A stretch of DNA of 64,000 bases from Phocoena phocoena (Eukaryota > Chordata > Mammalia > Artiodactyla > Phocoenidae). This document shows positions 35,626 through 46,665 of the stretch, piece by piece. Position numbers and translations under genes: made by a program. Where the stretch lies: contig NC_089222.1 in the NCBI RefSeq assembly GCF_963924675.1, positions 3,038,001-3,102,000 of the forward strand, in the 5' to 3' direction. Each line of letters begins with the position of its first letter. Position 1 is the stretch's first letter. The notes under the pieces are model-generated. The model did not search any database. It was not told the DNA's origin and worked only from the letters and a program-made list of their open reading frames with translations.

Positions 35626-36389
35626 AAAGACTTGAACTATCGCTGGGATTTCCGTAACTGACTCAAATGCGTGTGGTCAGCTCCTGTGGTCTCCAAGCAG
35701 CGTGGTCTCAACTGGCTCCCTCCCCATCACGGACATAAGCTTGTCTGCATAGCTCATTGACAATCCCAAATTTTGTGTCTTCGTTTACTGTTGATCCTTT
35801 TTTTCCTTGTTCCTACTTCAGGGCTTTGCTACACACTTTCCTTGCCTGACACGGTTACAAGCCTCCCACCCGCCAGCAGAAGCTCATCACTCAACTTGGG
35901 AGTCGTGTTACTTCCTTTGCTTCCTCCCCAAGTTCTTCATAAATTTTTGTACTGCTGTTAGAATGCAGCTGAAAATCGATTTTTTTCCCCTTACTGTTAC
36001 CGCTTTCAAATCCCATGGTCTGACAAAGAGCTACTCCTCCACAAAAAATGTTCCCCTACTGTACAAAGCCCTTGGAAAATATAAGGCATACCCACCAGCA
36101 TTTACAGAACAGAAAAATGAAGAAATAATCATGCTTTGCTGACGGGACACACTATAAAGGATTTCTTTTACCAGTACATCCCCTTATACTTTAAAAACCA
36201 AATGTGATCTATGAAAATTAAATTTGCACATGATTTTCCAGGGCGTACATCTCTAATACGTAGCGAGGAGTGTAATTGTTGTTTTATTAACCACTGGCAA
36301 TAAAACCCAAAGTTTTCAAGGCTGCTTTTTATGGCATGCAGTGTATGTTGCTCCCTGGGCCCAGATCCCAGGGCTGCACCTTACCAACC
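35626..36389. other. Intronic, no gene seen
   Basis: No recognised coding sequence or repeat. Confidence 0.4.
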
Positions 36390-36548
36390 GTGTTACCTTG
36401 AGTAAGTTAACCTCTCTGTGCCTCAGCTTCCACATCTTGCTGGAAAGGAGGGAGAGAGGAATTATAACTAACCTACCTTACAGGGTTGTTATGACGATCA
36501 AATGGTATGAAGTATTACAAGAGGTTAATGCAGTGCCTGGCCCATAGA
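36390..36548 (+). mobile_element. MIR SINE
   Basis: 'gttaccttgagtaagttaacctctctgtgcctcagcttcc...ctaccttacagggttgttatgacgatcaaatgg...gcagtgcctggcccatag' follows the MIR consensus closely. Confidence 0.88.
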
Positions 36549-37335
36549 AAACACCGCCTCTATGTCAGCGGCTACCATGGGATGATTATCAGGTTTCTTT
36601 CTTTCTTTTCCCCCACAGCATAAAGAATAAGAACGTACTGGGAACAGCGCTGTGAGACGATATTTCGTGGGGAACATGAAGTTGTTTCTGCCTCCTGACT
36701 TTCTGGTTTCCCACCGAGAAACACTTCTTCCACACCCTTGGCTCTTGTGGTTTGGGTGGGTCCGGGGCTGGGCACACGATCCCAAACTAGCCAATCACCG
36801 TATTCAGCCCCCAACACCCCAAAGTCCTGCATTCACAGAGGATCTGAGGCTCTCTCTTTCTGCCGGGTAGGCTATTGGTTGGCCATCTTTATTAGCCATT
36901 TGGAAAATCTTCCCAGAAACAAAACCAACACAGCAAAAAAAGCAAACCAGCTCTGAGAAATGAAGAGGAACGATGAGAATGCCCCCAAAACAAACGTGAG
37001 CCTTTGGATCCAGTCGTGTCATCCAGTGACATGTGTTGATTTTTTAGCTTATGTCAGGTTGGAGCTGGGTTTTCTGCCCCTTGCGTCCAAAGGGTTCTGA
37101 TACATACTCGTGAAGTGACATGACCTCTGGCCCCAATGGAATGCAAACCTTGCTAATCTTGGTGCTGCAAAGGAAGCATGGCAAGCAGAGGTGGCAGATG
37201 TGAGCTGTAAGCTTGGTTCTGTCTTTAGCCAGTTGGGGATCTGCTGGGAAGAGCGTTTCATCTTTCTGGGTCCTGATGTACTCGTATGTCAAAGGAGAGA
37301 GGTGAGTGAAAATCAGTCTCTAAGATCCATTTTCA
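36549..37335. other. Intronic, no gene seen
   Basis: Open frames at 36525-37022 and 37044-37292 overlap without recognised domains. Confidence 0.4.
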
Positions 37336-37763
37336 GCTCCACCGTCCTATGGGTCTCTGTTACTCCTGGGTTTGTTTCAGTGGTGGGCACTGTGGTATAA
37401 TTGATCAGTGATTCTCATATGCTCCACCGTCCTATGAGTCTCTTGTTACTCCTGGGTTTGTTTCAGTGGTGGGCACTGTGGTATAATTGATCAGTGATTC
37501 TCATATGCTCCACCGTCCTATGAGTCTCTTGTTACTCCTGGGTTTGTTTCAGTGCTGGGCACTGTGGTATAATTGATCAGTGATTCTCATATGCTCCACC
37601 GTCCTATGGGTCTCTGTTACTCCTGGGTTTGTTTCAGTGGTGGGCACTGTGGTATAATTGATCAGTGATTCTCATATGCTCCACCGTCCTATGAGTCTCT
37701 TGTTACTCCTGGGTTTGTTTCAGTGGTGGGCACTGTGGTATAATTGATTAGTGATTCTCATAT
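37336..37763. repeat. Five-copy 85/86-bp minisatellite
   Basis: Units start with gctccaccgtcctatg at 37336, 37421, 37507, 37593 and 37678 (periods 85, 86, 86, 85). Units 1 and 4 read 'gggtctctgttact' (85 bp); units 2, 3 and 5 read 'gagtctcttgttact' (86 bp). Unit 3 has 'gtgctggg' for 'gtggtggg' and unit 5 'gattagtg' for 'gatcagtg'. Copies are otherwise nearly identical, so the expansion is recent. Confidence 0.97.
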
Positions 37764-39119
37764 CTTCCTGCTTCCTTCTGTTTCAACTTTAAAAATTTTC
37801 TATTAGACTCTCGGTCACTGTACTCCAAGTGGATATTTCTTCCCCTTCAATTTCCTTCTGAAGAAAATATATTTATTTTTGTTTACTTGGGCATAATGAT
37901 CCCATTTTCTTCCCATTTCTATATTTTTAAATCTAATTAAGGTGACAAGTCCCTTGAGGGTTGAAACTAGAGTTCTCCTGTGGGTGTAAACATTATTTTT
38001 TTTAATTGGCAACCAACTTTCCAGTTTTTACAGAGAAGCAGGATATGGGTTTTAAGTAATGTAAGCAGGAAATGGGTCTCCAGCCCACGCGAAATAAATG
38101 CAAAAGTACTGATTTACCCCCAGTCCACATCTGGCTTACTCATTTATAATTTTAGCCTGAACTGAAATTCTCCCACAGAATTGCAGTGTAACATCCACAT
38201 CTACAGAATGTCAGACCAAAAATGGGGAGTTAGGGCGATAATCCTGTGAGTCTCGCTTATACATATAAATAATTTGCCTATTTCAGGGCAATATCATGCT
38301 TTTCTCATTAGTGCTAGGGTTTGGGGACTGAGCTACGTAAAGATTAGCTTCAAAGCTTCACATTCATTGATTTTTTAAAAAAGGTTTTTAAAATAACATT
38401 TATTTCTTAAAAGTTAACATGTGCATAATAGGAAACCAAAAAACACAAGAAGCAGAAAACAAAGTCATCCGTAATCCCCAGCAGTTTACCATTTGATGTG
38501 TCCTTCTAGGTCTCATTTCTGTATTTACACAACTAAGCATCCGTGTTTATGTAATTAAGATCATACAGTTAGGTATCATGCTTTTTCACACACCATGAAT
38601 ATTTACCATTTCAAAGTCCCAAAGCTATGAGTACTTTGATAACCAAGAATGTACTACACCAACTCAATCTGGAAGGAAAGAGTCATTCAGTAGCTCTAAA
38701 GTTTGGAGAGGACCAGAGGACCTGGCTGAGATGCGGGCAACAGAACCACCTGGAGGAGGTGACCCTCCCAGAAGGGACGGCATACCCAGCATGCATCCCT
38801 GTCTGGTGACCCCAGGCTTGCTCATCGGGACCTTAATTATGAATAAGACCCCAGCCTCAACTGCCTTCATGAGTCCTTGGCAGAGAGAAGCAAACCATCC
38901 GGAGGCAGAGGTTCCAGGGGTGGTGGGTTCGGCAACTCAGGGATGCCAGTCAGGGCCCGAGTTCTGTCTGTCTTTCCATCCTTCCATCCACAGAGCCTGC
39001 TCTGTCCTATAGCTGACCTCCCTTGGGGCTGGAGAACACTTGGGTCTCCTTGTTCACATGCATCAGAAGGCAGGACACTTCTGCCCCAACATTCTAAGCA
39101 TGAGTCTTTTGTTCTAGTA
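37764..39119. other. Intronic, no gene seen
   Basis: AT-rich. Possible old degraded repeat around 38380-38640 but not assignable. Confidence 0.4.
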
Positions 39120-39530
39120 ATTTTGTTTTGATACAATTTCAAATTTGCTCAAAAGTTGCAAGAATAGCACAAGGAACTCCTTCACTGTGTATCCCTTCAC
39201 TCAGATTCATAAGTCTTAATATCCTGCCACATTTTCTTCCTCTCTTTCATTCTCTCTCCCCCCCCCACCCCTGCCCACACACACAGCCCTTTTGGACCAT
39301 GGAGAGTTAGTGGCACATATCAAGAATAAGAACGTTCTCTTATGTAACAATAGCACAGTGATCCAAGTCAGGACAAAGTTGATTCAATGTGATATTCTAA
39401 TTGACAACCTATACTCGAATTTCAATAACTGTCCCAATAATGCCCTTTATACGTAGCCTTCCTCCACTGCAGGGTCACCAGGATCATGCCTTGCACTTAG
39501 CTGTTATGTCTCACTCTGTCTGTCTTTCAT
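39120..39530 (-). mobile_element. Old L1-like 3' region
   Basis: 'atacaatttcaaatttgctcaaaagttgcaagaatagcac', '...cgaatttcaataactgtcccaataatgccctttatacg...' and '...agggtcaccaggatcatgccttgcactt' resemble old LINE sequence. Family and orientation are uncertain. Confidence 0.6.
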
Positions 39531-39589
39531 AATCTTGGCAATTTTGAATTTTAGTTTAGTTTAGTTTTTTAAATTGGGTTATTTCCTTC

Positions 39590-39785
39590 CTTATCATTGA
39601 ATTTTCAGAGGTTTTCCATATTCTACATATAAGTCCTTAGCAGATATTTGATTTGTGAATATTTTCTCCTCGTCTGTGGCTTGGCTTGTCATTAATTTCA
39701 CAGTGTCATTTGAACAGCAGACATTTTCTGATTTTGATGACGTCTGATTTACCATTTTTTTCCTTTTATGGGTCACGAGCATGAG
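39590..39785 (-). mobile_element. L1 internal fragment
   Basis: 'aagtccttagcagatatttgatttgtgaatattttctcctcgtctgtggcttg...tgatgacgtctgatttaccattttttt' matches the reverse complement of an L1 segment. Confidence 0.75.
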
Positions 39786-40631
39786 TCTTGAACTCATTCT
39801 CACCGGACCAGCCTAGGTTACACGTTCGCCATGAACCAATGACTGTGGCTGGGACAGGTTATACTGACTGGCTTGAGTCAAACGAATGGATCCAACCCTG
39901 ATGTCTTCCCTGAGGAGTAGAAACCCAAGATGTAGAAAAGCCTATGTAAACCCTGGGCAGAGTTAGGAAAGGCGAGGGGCAGGAAAGACACTGGGCAGGC
40001 CGCCAAGAAACATCCCAAGTCAGAGCTCCCAGCAGAGCTCCCGTCAGCCAGCTGCGCACTCTCAGGGAAGCCCTGCCCGGCTCCAGGGGCCTCGCTCCCA
40101 TGGCCACACATCCCAGTTCCAAAATCCAAGAGCGTCTAACCGACATAAAGCCTTCAAACCCCGCTGTCGGACTGTGGCTTTTCGTCTCACTCTCGTAGGG
40201 GTCAGTGGGCATGGCTTAGCATCTCCAGGGCCCCTCAGAGCGCCCCGCCCAGTGCCCCACTCAGATGCTCAAGTGTCAGGACGTAGTGGGGGCAGGTGGG
40301 CAGCGATTCCACTGAGCGCCCAACCCGGCACACATCCCTGCGTCTTCCTTACACCTGCCTGGGCCCGGCCACGTGCCTGGCACGTTCTTGTTCCCTTCGT
40401 GATTTTTTGGTGCTGTATGTACTCTGCCTGTATATGTACTCTGCATGTATAATTCAAAGCCCCACAAGCAGATGATTACGGACCACTCATTTTTAATCTA
40501 TTCAAATGTTCTCTTCTGAATTAATCAAGTGAATAATTGTTTGGAGGAGTGGGGCTGAATCGAGTTTGGAAAAATGCCAACATGCCAAGTTTCTAAATGT
40601 TTCTTCGACAGCAAAAGTTTTACACTCCCTC
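39786..40631. other. Intronic, no gene seen
   Basis: Moderately GC-rich, with chance open frames on both strands. Confidence 0.4.
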
Positions 40632-40700
40632 CCCTCTGAAAACGGGTACATTATTACCACGGTCGATGGACCCTCTGAAAAAGGGTACATTATTACCACA
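40632..40700. repeat. 39-bp local tandem duplication (two copies, second partial)
   Basis: 'ccctctgaaaacgggtacattattaccac' at 40632 recurs at 40671 as 'ccctctgaaaaagggtacattattaccac' with one substitution. Confidence 0.93.
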
Positions 40701-40870
40701 TGCCTCTCGCCTCGTTTTATTCTCATCAACACAGGCAAAGCTCTTTATTCCTACTGTCGAGATGGGGAAACAGGGTCTCCATGTGGCTCTAGGACCAGTT
40801 ACCAGTGGCTCAGAGACACAGAGCTGGTTAGTAACCGCTCTGGAATACAAGCCTGCTGTCCACGACACCC
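40690..40870 (-). mobile_element. MIR SINE
   Basis: 'tctcatcaacacaggcaaagctctttattcctactgtcgagatggggaaacagg...cagagctggttagtaaccgctctgg' matches the reversed MIR core. The 39-bp duplication lies just upstream. Confidence 0.7.
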
Positions 40871-41049
40871 AGCGCCTGCCTTTTCACCAACTGCCACTCA
40901 AATTGTATCTGAAAACCCCCACGGTTGTTCTATTTCCATGTCATCTCTGTTGACACCTACCCTTGGCAAACTATCATTCCTGTCACGTCTGAATTCCACA
41001 CGCTGACATCCTCCACGGCTTGATTTTGGAGGCTGAGCAATCGTATTTA

Positions 41050-41267
<218 letters not shown>

Positions 41268-41825
41268 CAAAACTACTGAGCTTCATGAGAAATCAAAGCC
41301 AACCTTATCAATGCATTGCCCGCTCGTTCTGAGTAATGAAGTGATGGCAGCAGAAAACTTAACTGATTTAAGCCTTAAAATCCTTGTGAAATATGAATAG
41401 TCAGTTCTCTCCCTTTGCTGCAAACCAGAAAGCCCCTTTTAATCAAAACTGGACTTGCCCGTTATTATCTTGCTAAAAGAAAATGAATACCAAGCGAATT
41501 CACTTGGGAAACATAATGCAGAGTTGGGTTCACTCCAAACAGGCTTAACTTCCTAAGTGGCTCCCTTGCTGGCCGGAACAATATCAGGTGAGTTCACTGT
41601 CAAGAAAGCCAATAGAAGAAGCATTCCATTTGCAGAAGAAATTATATGCTTCGTGAAAGAATTAGGTCTTTCCAAAGGAGTCTTCTCCAAATGCTTTTAC
41701 ATATTTAGCTCTCGTGATAATACTTAAAACACGATTTAATTTGCAAAGTGTTTAGAAAAATACTATCCAAGATTGGAAACAAGGCAGAAAAATGATTGTC
41801 TGCTCATTTAATGGCATGTGAGAGC
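41268..41825. other. RARB: Exon-proximal intron, repeat-free
   Basis: No transposon is evident in about 550 bp upstream of the acceptor. A 107-codon plus-strand open frame at 41077-41400 runs antisense to the exon and is a shadow. Confidence 0.5.
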
Positions 41826-41890
41826 CGTGATGTCCAATATGATAGCTACGAATCACGTGTGGCTATTTAAATAACGAAAATTAAATAAAA
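41826..41890. mobile_element. hAT-like DNA transposon, left half (split by L1)
   Basis: 'gccgtgatgtccaatatgatagctacgaatcacgtgtggctatttaaat...attaaataaaat' matches the start of a common mammalian element with 'cagtgctgtcc' termini. The other half resumes at 42582. Confidence 0.75.
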
Positions 41891-42581
41891 TTAGTATGAT
41901 AATCTCCAGGTCCATCCATGTTGCTGCAAATGGCATTATTTTATTCTTTTTAATGGCTAATATTGCACTGTATGTATGTACCATATCGTCTTTATCCATT
42001 CACCTGTGGATGGCCATTTAGGTTGCTTCCACGTCTTGGCTACTCTAAACAGTGCTGCAATGAACACTGGGGTGCACGTATCCTTTCAAACCATGTTTTT
42101 CTCCAGATATACGCCCAGGAGTGGGATTGCTCGATCATATGGCAGCTCTATTTCTAGGTTGTTTTTTTTTAAGGCACCTCCATAGTGGCTGCACCAATTT
42201 ACATTCCCACCAACAGTGCAGGAGGGTTCCCTTTTCTCCACACCCTCTGCAGCATTTACTATTGGTAGACTTTTTGATGATGGCCATTCTGACCTATGTG
42301 AGGTGATACCTCATTGTAGTTTGATTTGCATTTCTCTAATAACTAGTGATGTTGAGCATCTTTTCATGCGCCTCTTTGGTCATCTGTATGTCTTATTTGG
42401 AGAAATGTCTATGTAGGTCTTCTGCCCACTTTTTCTTTTTTTTTTTTAACATCTTTATTGGAGTATAATTGCTTTACAATGGTGCCCACTTTTTGATTGG
42501 GTTGTTTGTGTTTTGTTTTTTTTTGTTTTTTTTTTGATATTGACCTTCATGAGCTGCTTGTAAATTCTGGAGATTAATCCC
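41891..42581 (-). mobile_element. 3'-truncated L1 ORF2 fragment inserted in the DNA transposon
   Basis: It begins within ORF2 ('agtatgataatctccaggtccatcc') and ends at 'tgtaaattctggagattaatccc', all reverse oriented. It lacks the L1 3' UTR and poly-A at the left end, and no TSD is seen. It contains the 48-bp nested insertion at 42435-42482. Confidence 0.85.
42435..42482 (-). mobile_element. 48-bp L1 insertion with perfect 12-bp TSD
   Basis: A T-run is followed by 'taacatctttattggagtataattgctttacaatgg', the reverse of an L1 3' terminus, as seen at the end of the element at 58584-59015. tgcccacttttt at 42423-42434 is repeated at 42483-42494, and removing the insert restores the outer L1 sequence. 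Confidence 0.92.
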
Positions 42582-42633
42582 TTCAAGTGCTCAACAGCCA
42601 CACACGTGCAGGGGCTACCACACTGGGCAGCGC
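42582..42633. mobile_element. hAT-like DNA transposon, right half
   Basis: 'ttcaagtgctcaacagccacacacgtgcaggggctaccacactgggcagcgca' continues the element interrupted at 41890. Confidence 0.75.
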
Positions 42634-44518
42634 ATGTACAGAATATTTCCATCATTGCAGGAAGTTCCCTCGGGCAATGCATACGCCGCACTGACTGACA
42701 GACTTACACGAGTCATCTAACGGTCTCGGGAAATGTAACTTCCTTTGACTTACTGTTTATTATTGACTGGACCTTGACTCTGTAAAGATTGTAGAAGACT
42801 GGTAACTTATAAATCATATGTGCCTAGTATAGGTGCGAAGATTCCTGCCTGGTTGAAATATAACCAAAGATTATTGTTTTATTGCCTTGTAGGACATTAA
42901 GCAGTTGGGTCTAACTTTGCCACCTTATTCCAGCATTCTTTTCTCCAATCACCCTGTCTGTCTGCTTACCTCCCTCCCTACCTATTTTTTTCATATCCTT
43001 CTTTGAACCAGCTTTGTCATCTGACTGTTTCCCTCATTAATGAGTGAAATAAGTCTCCAACGTGTGCTTACTGCATATTTGAATAAGTATTGTTTTTTAA
43101 CTTTTGGAAAGTTATATTTTGACCGAAGAAGCAATTTATCCCGATTTTTTTGGAAACACTGATGAAACAAATCACACTTCAGGCTCCATGAGCACAGGGT
43201 CTCCCCCCAGCTTCTCCTCTCTGCGTACCCACCTCCCCACACAGCTTTGCAGAGAACGGAAAATTAAGTGGTGCTTGTTAAGACAGAGATGATTGAAGAG
43301 TGAGTGATGGGTAAACCTGCTGTCTTTTCTCATTGCCCAACAAAAACCTCTACGCTGCTAGGAGTATTACAAGCAAGGAGTTTTACCTCATCAATTGTGA
43401 TGTGACTTTTACCTCCGTTAGTAACAATTCTCTTGAATGTGGGAAGCACACCATCCACTGTGTTGAACAGCAAAGAAGACTTGCCGTCTGAGTTCAACTT
43501 TCCCTGTAGTACATTAACACCCCAGGAGCCAGAACTAAAGACCTTCAAAGCTAAAGCACATTAGCAAAGGAAGCTCATGTAACACACATTGCTTAGGATA
43601 TTTACGTGGGCACCCTAGGATTTTAACATCTAAGAAAACATATTTTTACTGGCATGGTTCGACTGTAAACGCCTGGAAATCTTGTTTAAGGTTGCAACTC
43701 CTCTTACATCCCAGACACACACATTTTCCAAGAAAGTGTAGTTTATTTTTGTACCTCTGGAGCTACAAATATGCTCAGAATCTAAAATAACAGGTCATAA
43801 ATACTTTGAAGCTCTAAGAGAATCTGTGCACTATGGTCACCTCAAACATATTTTTTCCTGCAAAGAATACCTACAGGACACTCTTGGTTGCCAGACGTAC
43901 AACCTCAATTGACAGAAACTTCACTGTTCTCCCGTCAAGTAACACTGACACATGGAAGATCCGGTTTTTTTGCAGGTGTGAAGCAAGTGAGGTATGGACC
44001 AAGGTGACCTCCTCCACTTATTACAAACTGAATAATCAGTTCAGCAAATTCTTAGTGAGTGAGCACAAAGGAGCGGAAACCAATCTCCTGACACCCGGAT
44101 GAAAGAAGAAGAGAGAATTAAGAACTTTATATGTCACTAATTATGCAGTCAGCGTGGTTCAGGAACAATGACAGCAGAAACTAAATAGGACTTCTTGGTT
44201 TTCCAAATCAGAGTTTGGGCTGGATTTCACGAGGAGGTCTAAATTTCAGTAAATCATTTCCACTAGGGTAGAATACTTGCTGACTAAAATGTATGCTGTG
44301 AGGTGTTTCTATTCATGGCCTGGGTAAACAGAAATGCCCTCTGAGGCCAAAGAGAGGTTTGCATTGTCCAAACCACCCTCCTCCACAGTAGATACTGTGA
44401 ACCGTTCTGTAAACCTCGTTTCTACTGCTTGGAGGACCTTGTGTGTGCGTGCGTGCGTGTGGCACCATAGCCCGTGTCACCAAAATTTTATCTACTTAAT
44501 GTTTTATTTAGGTTGATT
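42634..44518. other. Intronic, no gene supported; 72-codon open frame at 43330-43548 (-)
   Basis: Largely repeat-free and AT-rich. The minus-strand frame at 43330-43548 lies between an AG with a moderate pyrimidine context and a GTAAAA donor-like site, but matches no RARB segment or family I recognise. A short 'gtgcgtgcgtgcgtgtg' patch is at 44444-44461. Confidence 0.4.
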
Positions 44519-44530
44519 CTTCTTTATTTT

Positions 44531-44721
44531 TTTTTTAAGATTTGTTTTGATGTGGACCATTTTTTAAAAGTCTTTACTGAATCTGTTACGACACTGCTTC
44601 AGTTTTATGTTTTGTTTTTTTGGCCCCAAGGCATGCGGGACCCTAGCTCCCCGACCAGGGATCGAACCCGCAACCCCTACAATGGAAGGCGAAGTCCCAA
44701 CCACTGGACCGCCAGGGAAGT
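44531..44721 (-). mobile_element. CHR-type SINE, short tRNA part with long tail, first of a pair
   Basis: Reverse of the 30869 element: 'gatgtggaccattttttaaaagtctttactgaatctgttacg...gaccgccagggaagtccc'. Target copies cttctttatttt (44519-44530) and cttcctttatttt (44726-44738) differ by one base. Confidence 0.93.
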
Positions 44722-44738
44722 CCCTCTTCCTTTATTTT

Positions 44739-44967
44739 ATTTATTTATTTATTTAATTAATTAATTTATTTATTTTGCGGTACGCGGGCCTCTCACTGCT
44801 GTGGCCTCTCCCGTTGCGGAGCACAGTCCCCGGATGCGCAGGCCCAGCGGCCATGGCTCACGGGCCCAGCTGCTCCGCGGCATGTGGGATCTTCCCGGAC
44901 CGGGGAACGAACCCGCGTTCCCTGCATCGGCAGGCAGACTCGCAACCACTGCACCACCAGGGAAGCC
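44739..44967 (-). mobile_element. Young CHR SINE with 17-bp TSD, second of a pair
   Basis: Starts in (attt)n/(aatt)n, then 'tgcggtacgcgggcctctcactgctgtggcc' and ends 'gcaccaccagggaagcc'. ccctcttcctttatttt is at 44722-44738 and 44968-44984. It landed on the downstream TSD copy of the preceding SINE. Confidence 0.95.
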
Positions 44968-44984
44968 CCCTCTTCCTTTATTTT

Positions 44985-45394
44985 TAACATTATTTAAAAT
45001 AGAAACCTTTAACCTCTGGCTCAATTTGAATACCAGCACCAACTGTCAATATGAGAAGGCATTCATAAAATAAATAAAATGAAGTCGAACAAAACAATAA
45101 TTAGATGTGATTTTACTCTTGCTGGATTCTGCTTCTGCTAAACCTCACTCCTGGCTGAAGGGGAATGGAGCAAGACTTAGCTACAGATCAGCACTGACTT
45201 GAGGCTTCTCTTTTTGTTTTTTTTTTGAGGCTTCTCTTGAGGAATTCAGAGAAAATAAACATGTTTCTCACTATGTGATTCAATGAGGTTTAATGCCATG
45301 AATCTGTCCCATCTAAAATTGGGAGCCTCATAATTTGGGAATCAAAACTGTATCCCAAAGTTGTTACATGTAAAATGAGCTTTAGACGTACTGG
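44985..45394. other. Intronic, no gene seen
   Basis: A short duplication 'gaggcttctctt' (45202, 45228) flanks a T-run. Confidence 0.4.
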
Positions 45395-45698
45395 GTTCAA
45401 ACAGAAACAGACTCACAGACTTTGAAAATAAACTTCTGGTTACCAAAGGGGAAAGAGGGGAGGGAGGGATAAATTGGGACTTTGGGATTAACATACACAC
45501 ACTACTAGATATAAAATAGATAACCAACAAGGACCTACTGTATAGCACAGGGAACTCTACTCAGTATTCCATAATAACCTACATGGGAACAGAATCTGAA
45601 AAAGAATGGACTTATGTATATGTATAACTGAATCACTATGCTGTACACCTGAAACTAACTCCAATATAAAATAAAAATTAAGTTAAAAAAATTTTTAA
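45395..45698 (+). mobile_element. L1 3' UTR fragment
   Basis: 'cagactcacagactttgaaaataaacttctggttaccaaagggg...caaggacctactgtatagcacag...gtacacctgaaactaactccaatataaaataaaaatt'. Confidence 0.93.
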
Positions 45699-46130
45699 GT
45701 GGAAAAAGAAAAAGTTTTCCATCAAAGCAAAGTACCGAGTTCAAGTGTGATAGTTCTTGCAGCCAGGAGATGGGTAGGTACGGATGAAGGATTTGGTCCT
45801 CTTTGGAGAAGCAGCCCCATGGGACGAGAGGGGGCAGGAGGGTGCAGTGGGAGAGTCCCCGCAGGGAAGGAGAGGGGCAGGCTTGGAGAGTCACAGCCTC
45901 AGGGCTAGGTGCACTCACACACTATCTCCTGAGGGAGGGGCTGGAGGCTTACTTCCAAGACCCCTCCCAGCTGTTCCTTTCCGGGACTCCAAGTGTGTCC
46001 TCGTGCCAGGGAGTGACAAGTTGGGATGGCTTGAGAGTGAGGATGAGGGGGCTTCTGTGGGCGAAGAAAATGGCCAAGGAGGAGGTTTGAAGACGAAGGA
46101 AGGAGAGACCGTCCACCTGTAGGGGTGACA
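45699..46130. other. GC-rich intronic stretch, no gene
   Basis: Overlapping open frames on both strands without domains. Confidence 0.4.
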
Positions 46131-46353
46131 ACTGCGATTTCTTCAGACTCACAGACACAGAGATCAGGCTGGTGGTTGCCAAGGGGGAGGGGGTTGGGGG
46201 AGGGATGGAGTGGGAGGCTGGGGCTTAGCAGATGGAAGCTATTATGTATGGATTGGATAAAAAACAAGGTCCTACTGTATAGCACCAGGAGCTGTATTCA
46301 ATATCCTGGGATAAACCATCATGGAAAAGAATATGAAAAAGAATATATATATG
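46131..46353 (+). mobile_element. L1 3' UTR, left part (split by SINE)
   Basis: 'ttcagactcacagacacagagatcaggctggtggttgcc...caaggtcctactgtatagcaccag...'. It continues at 46571. Confidence 0.92.
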
Positions 46354-46552
46354 GGGCTTCCCTGGTGGCGCAGTGGTTGAGAGTCCGCCTGCCGATGCAG
46401 GGGACACGGGTTCGTGCCCCGGTCCGGGAAGATCCCACATGCCGCGGAGTGGCTGGGCCCGTGAGCCATGGCCGCTGAGCCTGCGCGTCCAGAGCCTGTG
46501 CTCTACAACAGGAGAGGCCACAACAGTGAGAGGCCCGCATACCGCAAAAAAA
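46354..46552 (+). mobile_element. Young CHR SINE nested in an L1, 18-bp TSD
   Basis: 'gggcttccctggtggcgcagtggttgagag...cccgcataccgc' plus A-tail. aaaaagaatatatatatg (46336-46353) and aaaaagaatgtatatatg (46553-46570) differ at one position. It is nearly identical to the 22276 copy. Confidence 0.95.
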
Positions 46553-46570
46553 AAAAAGAATGTATATATG

Positions 46571-46665
46571 TGTATAACTGAGTCACTTTGCTGTAAAGCA
46601 GAAATTAACACACAACATTGTAAATCAACTCTACTTCAATAAAAAAATTTAAAAAAACAAAAACA
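46571..46665 (+). mobile_element. L1 3' UTR, right part and A-tail
   Basis: 'tgtataactgagtcactttgctgtaaagcagaaattaacacac...ctctacttcaataaaaaaattt' completes the L1 interrupted at 46353. Confidence 0.92.

Noticed and set aside
37336..37763. CRISPR-like array
   Set aside because: The 85/86-bp units are contiguous with no unique spacers, in a mammalian genome; it is a minisatellite.
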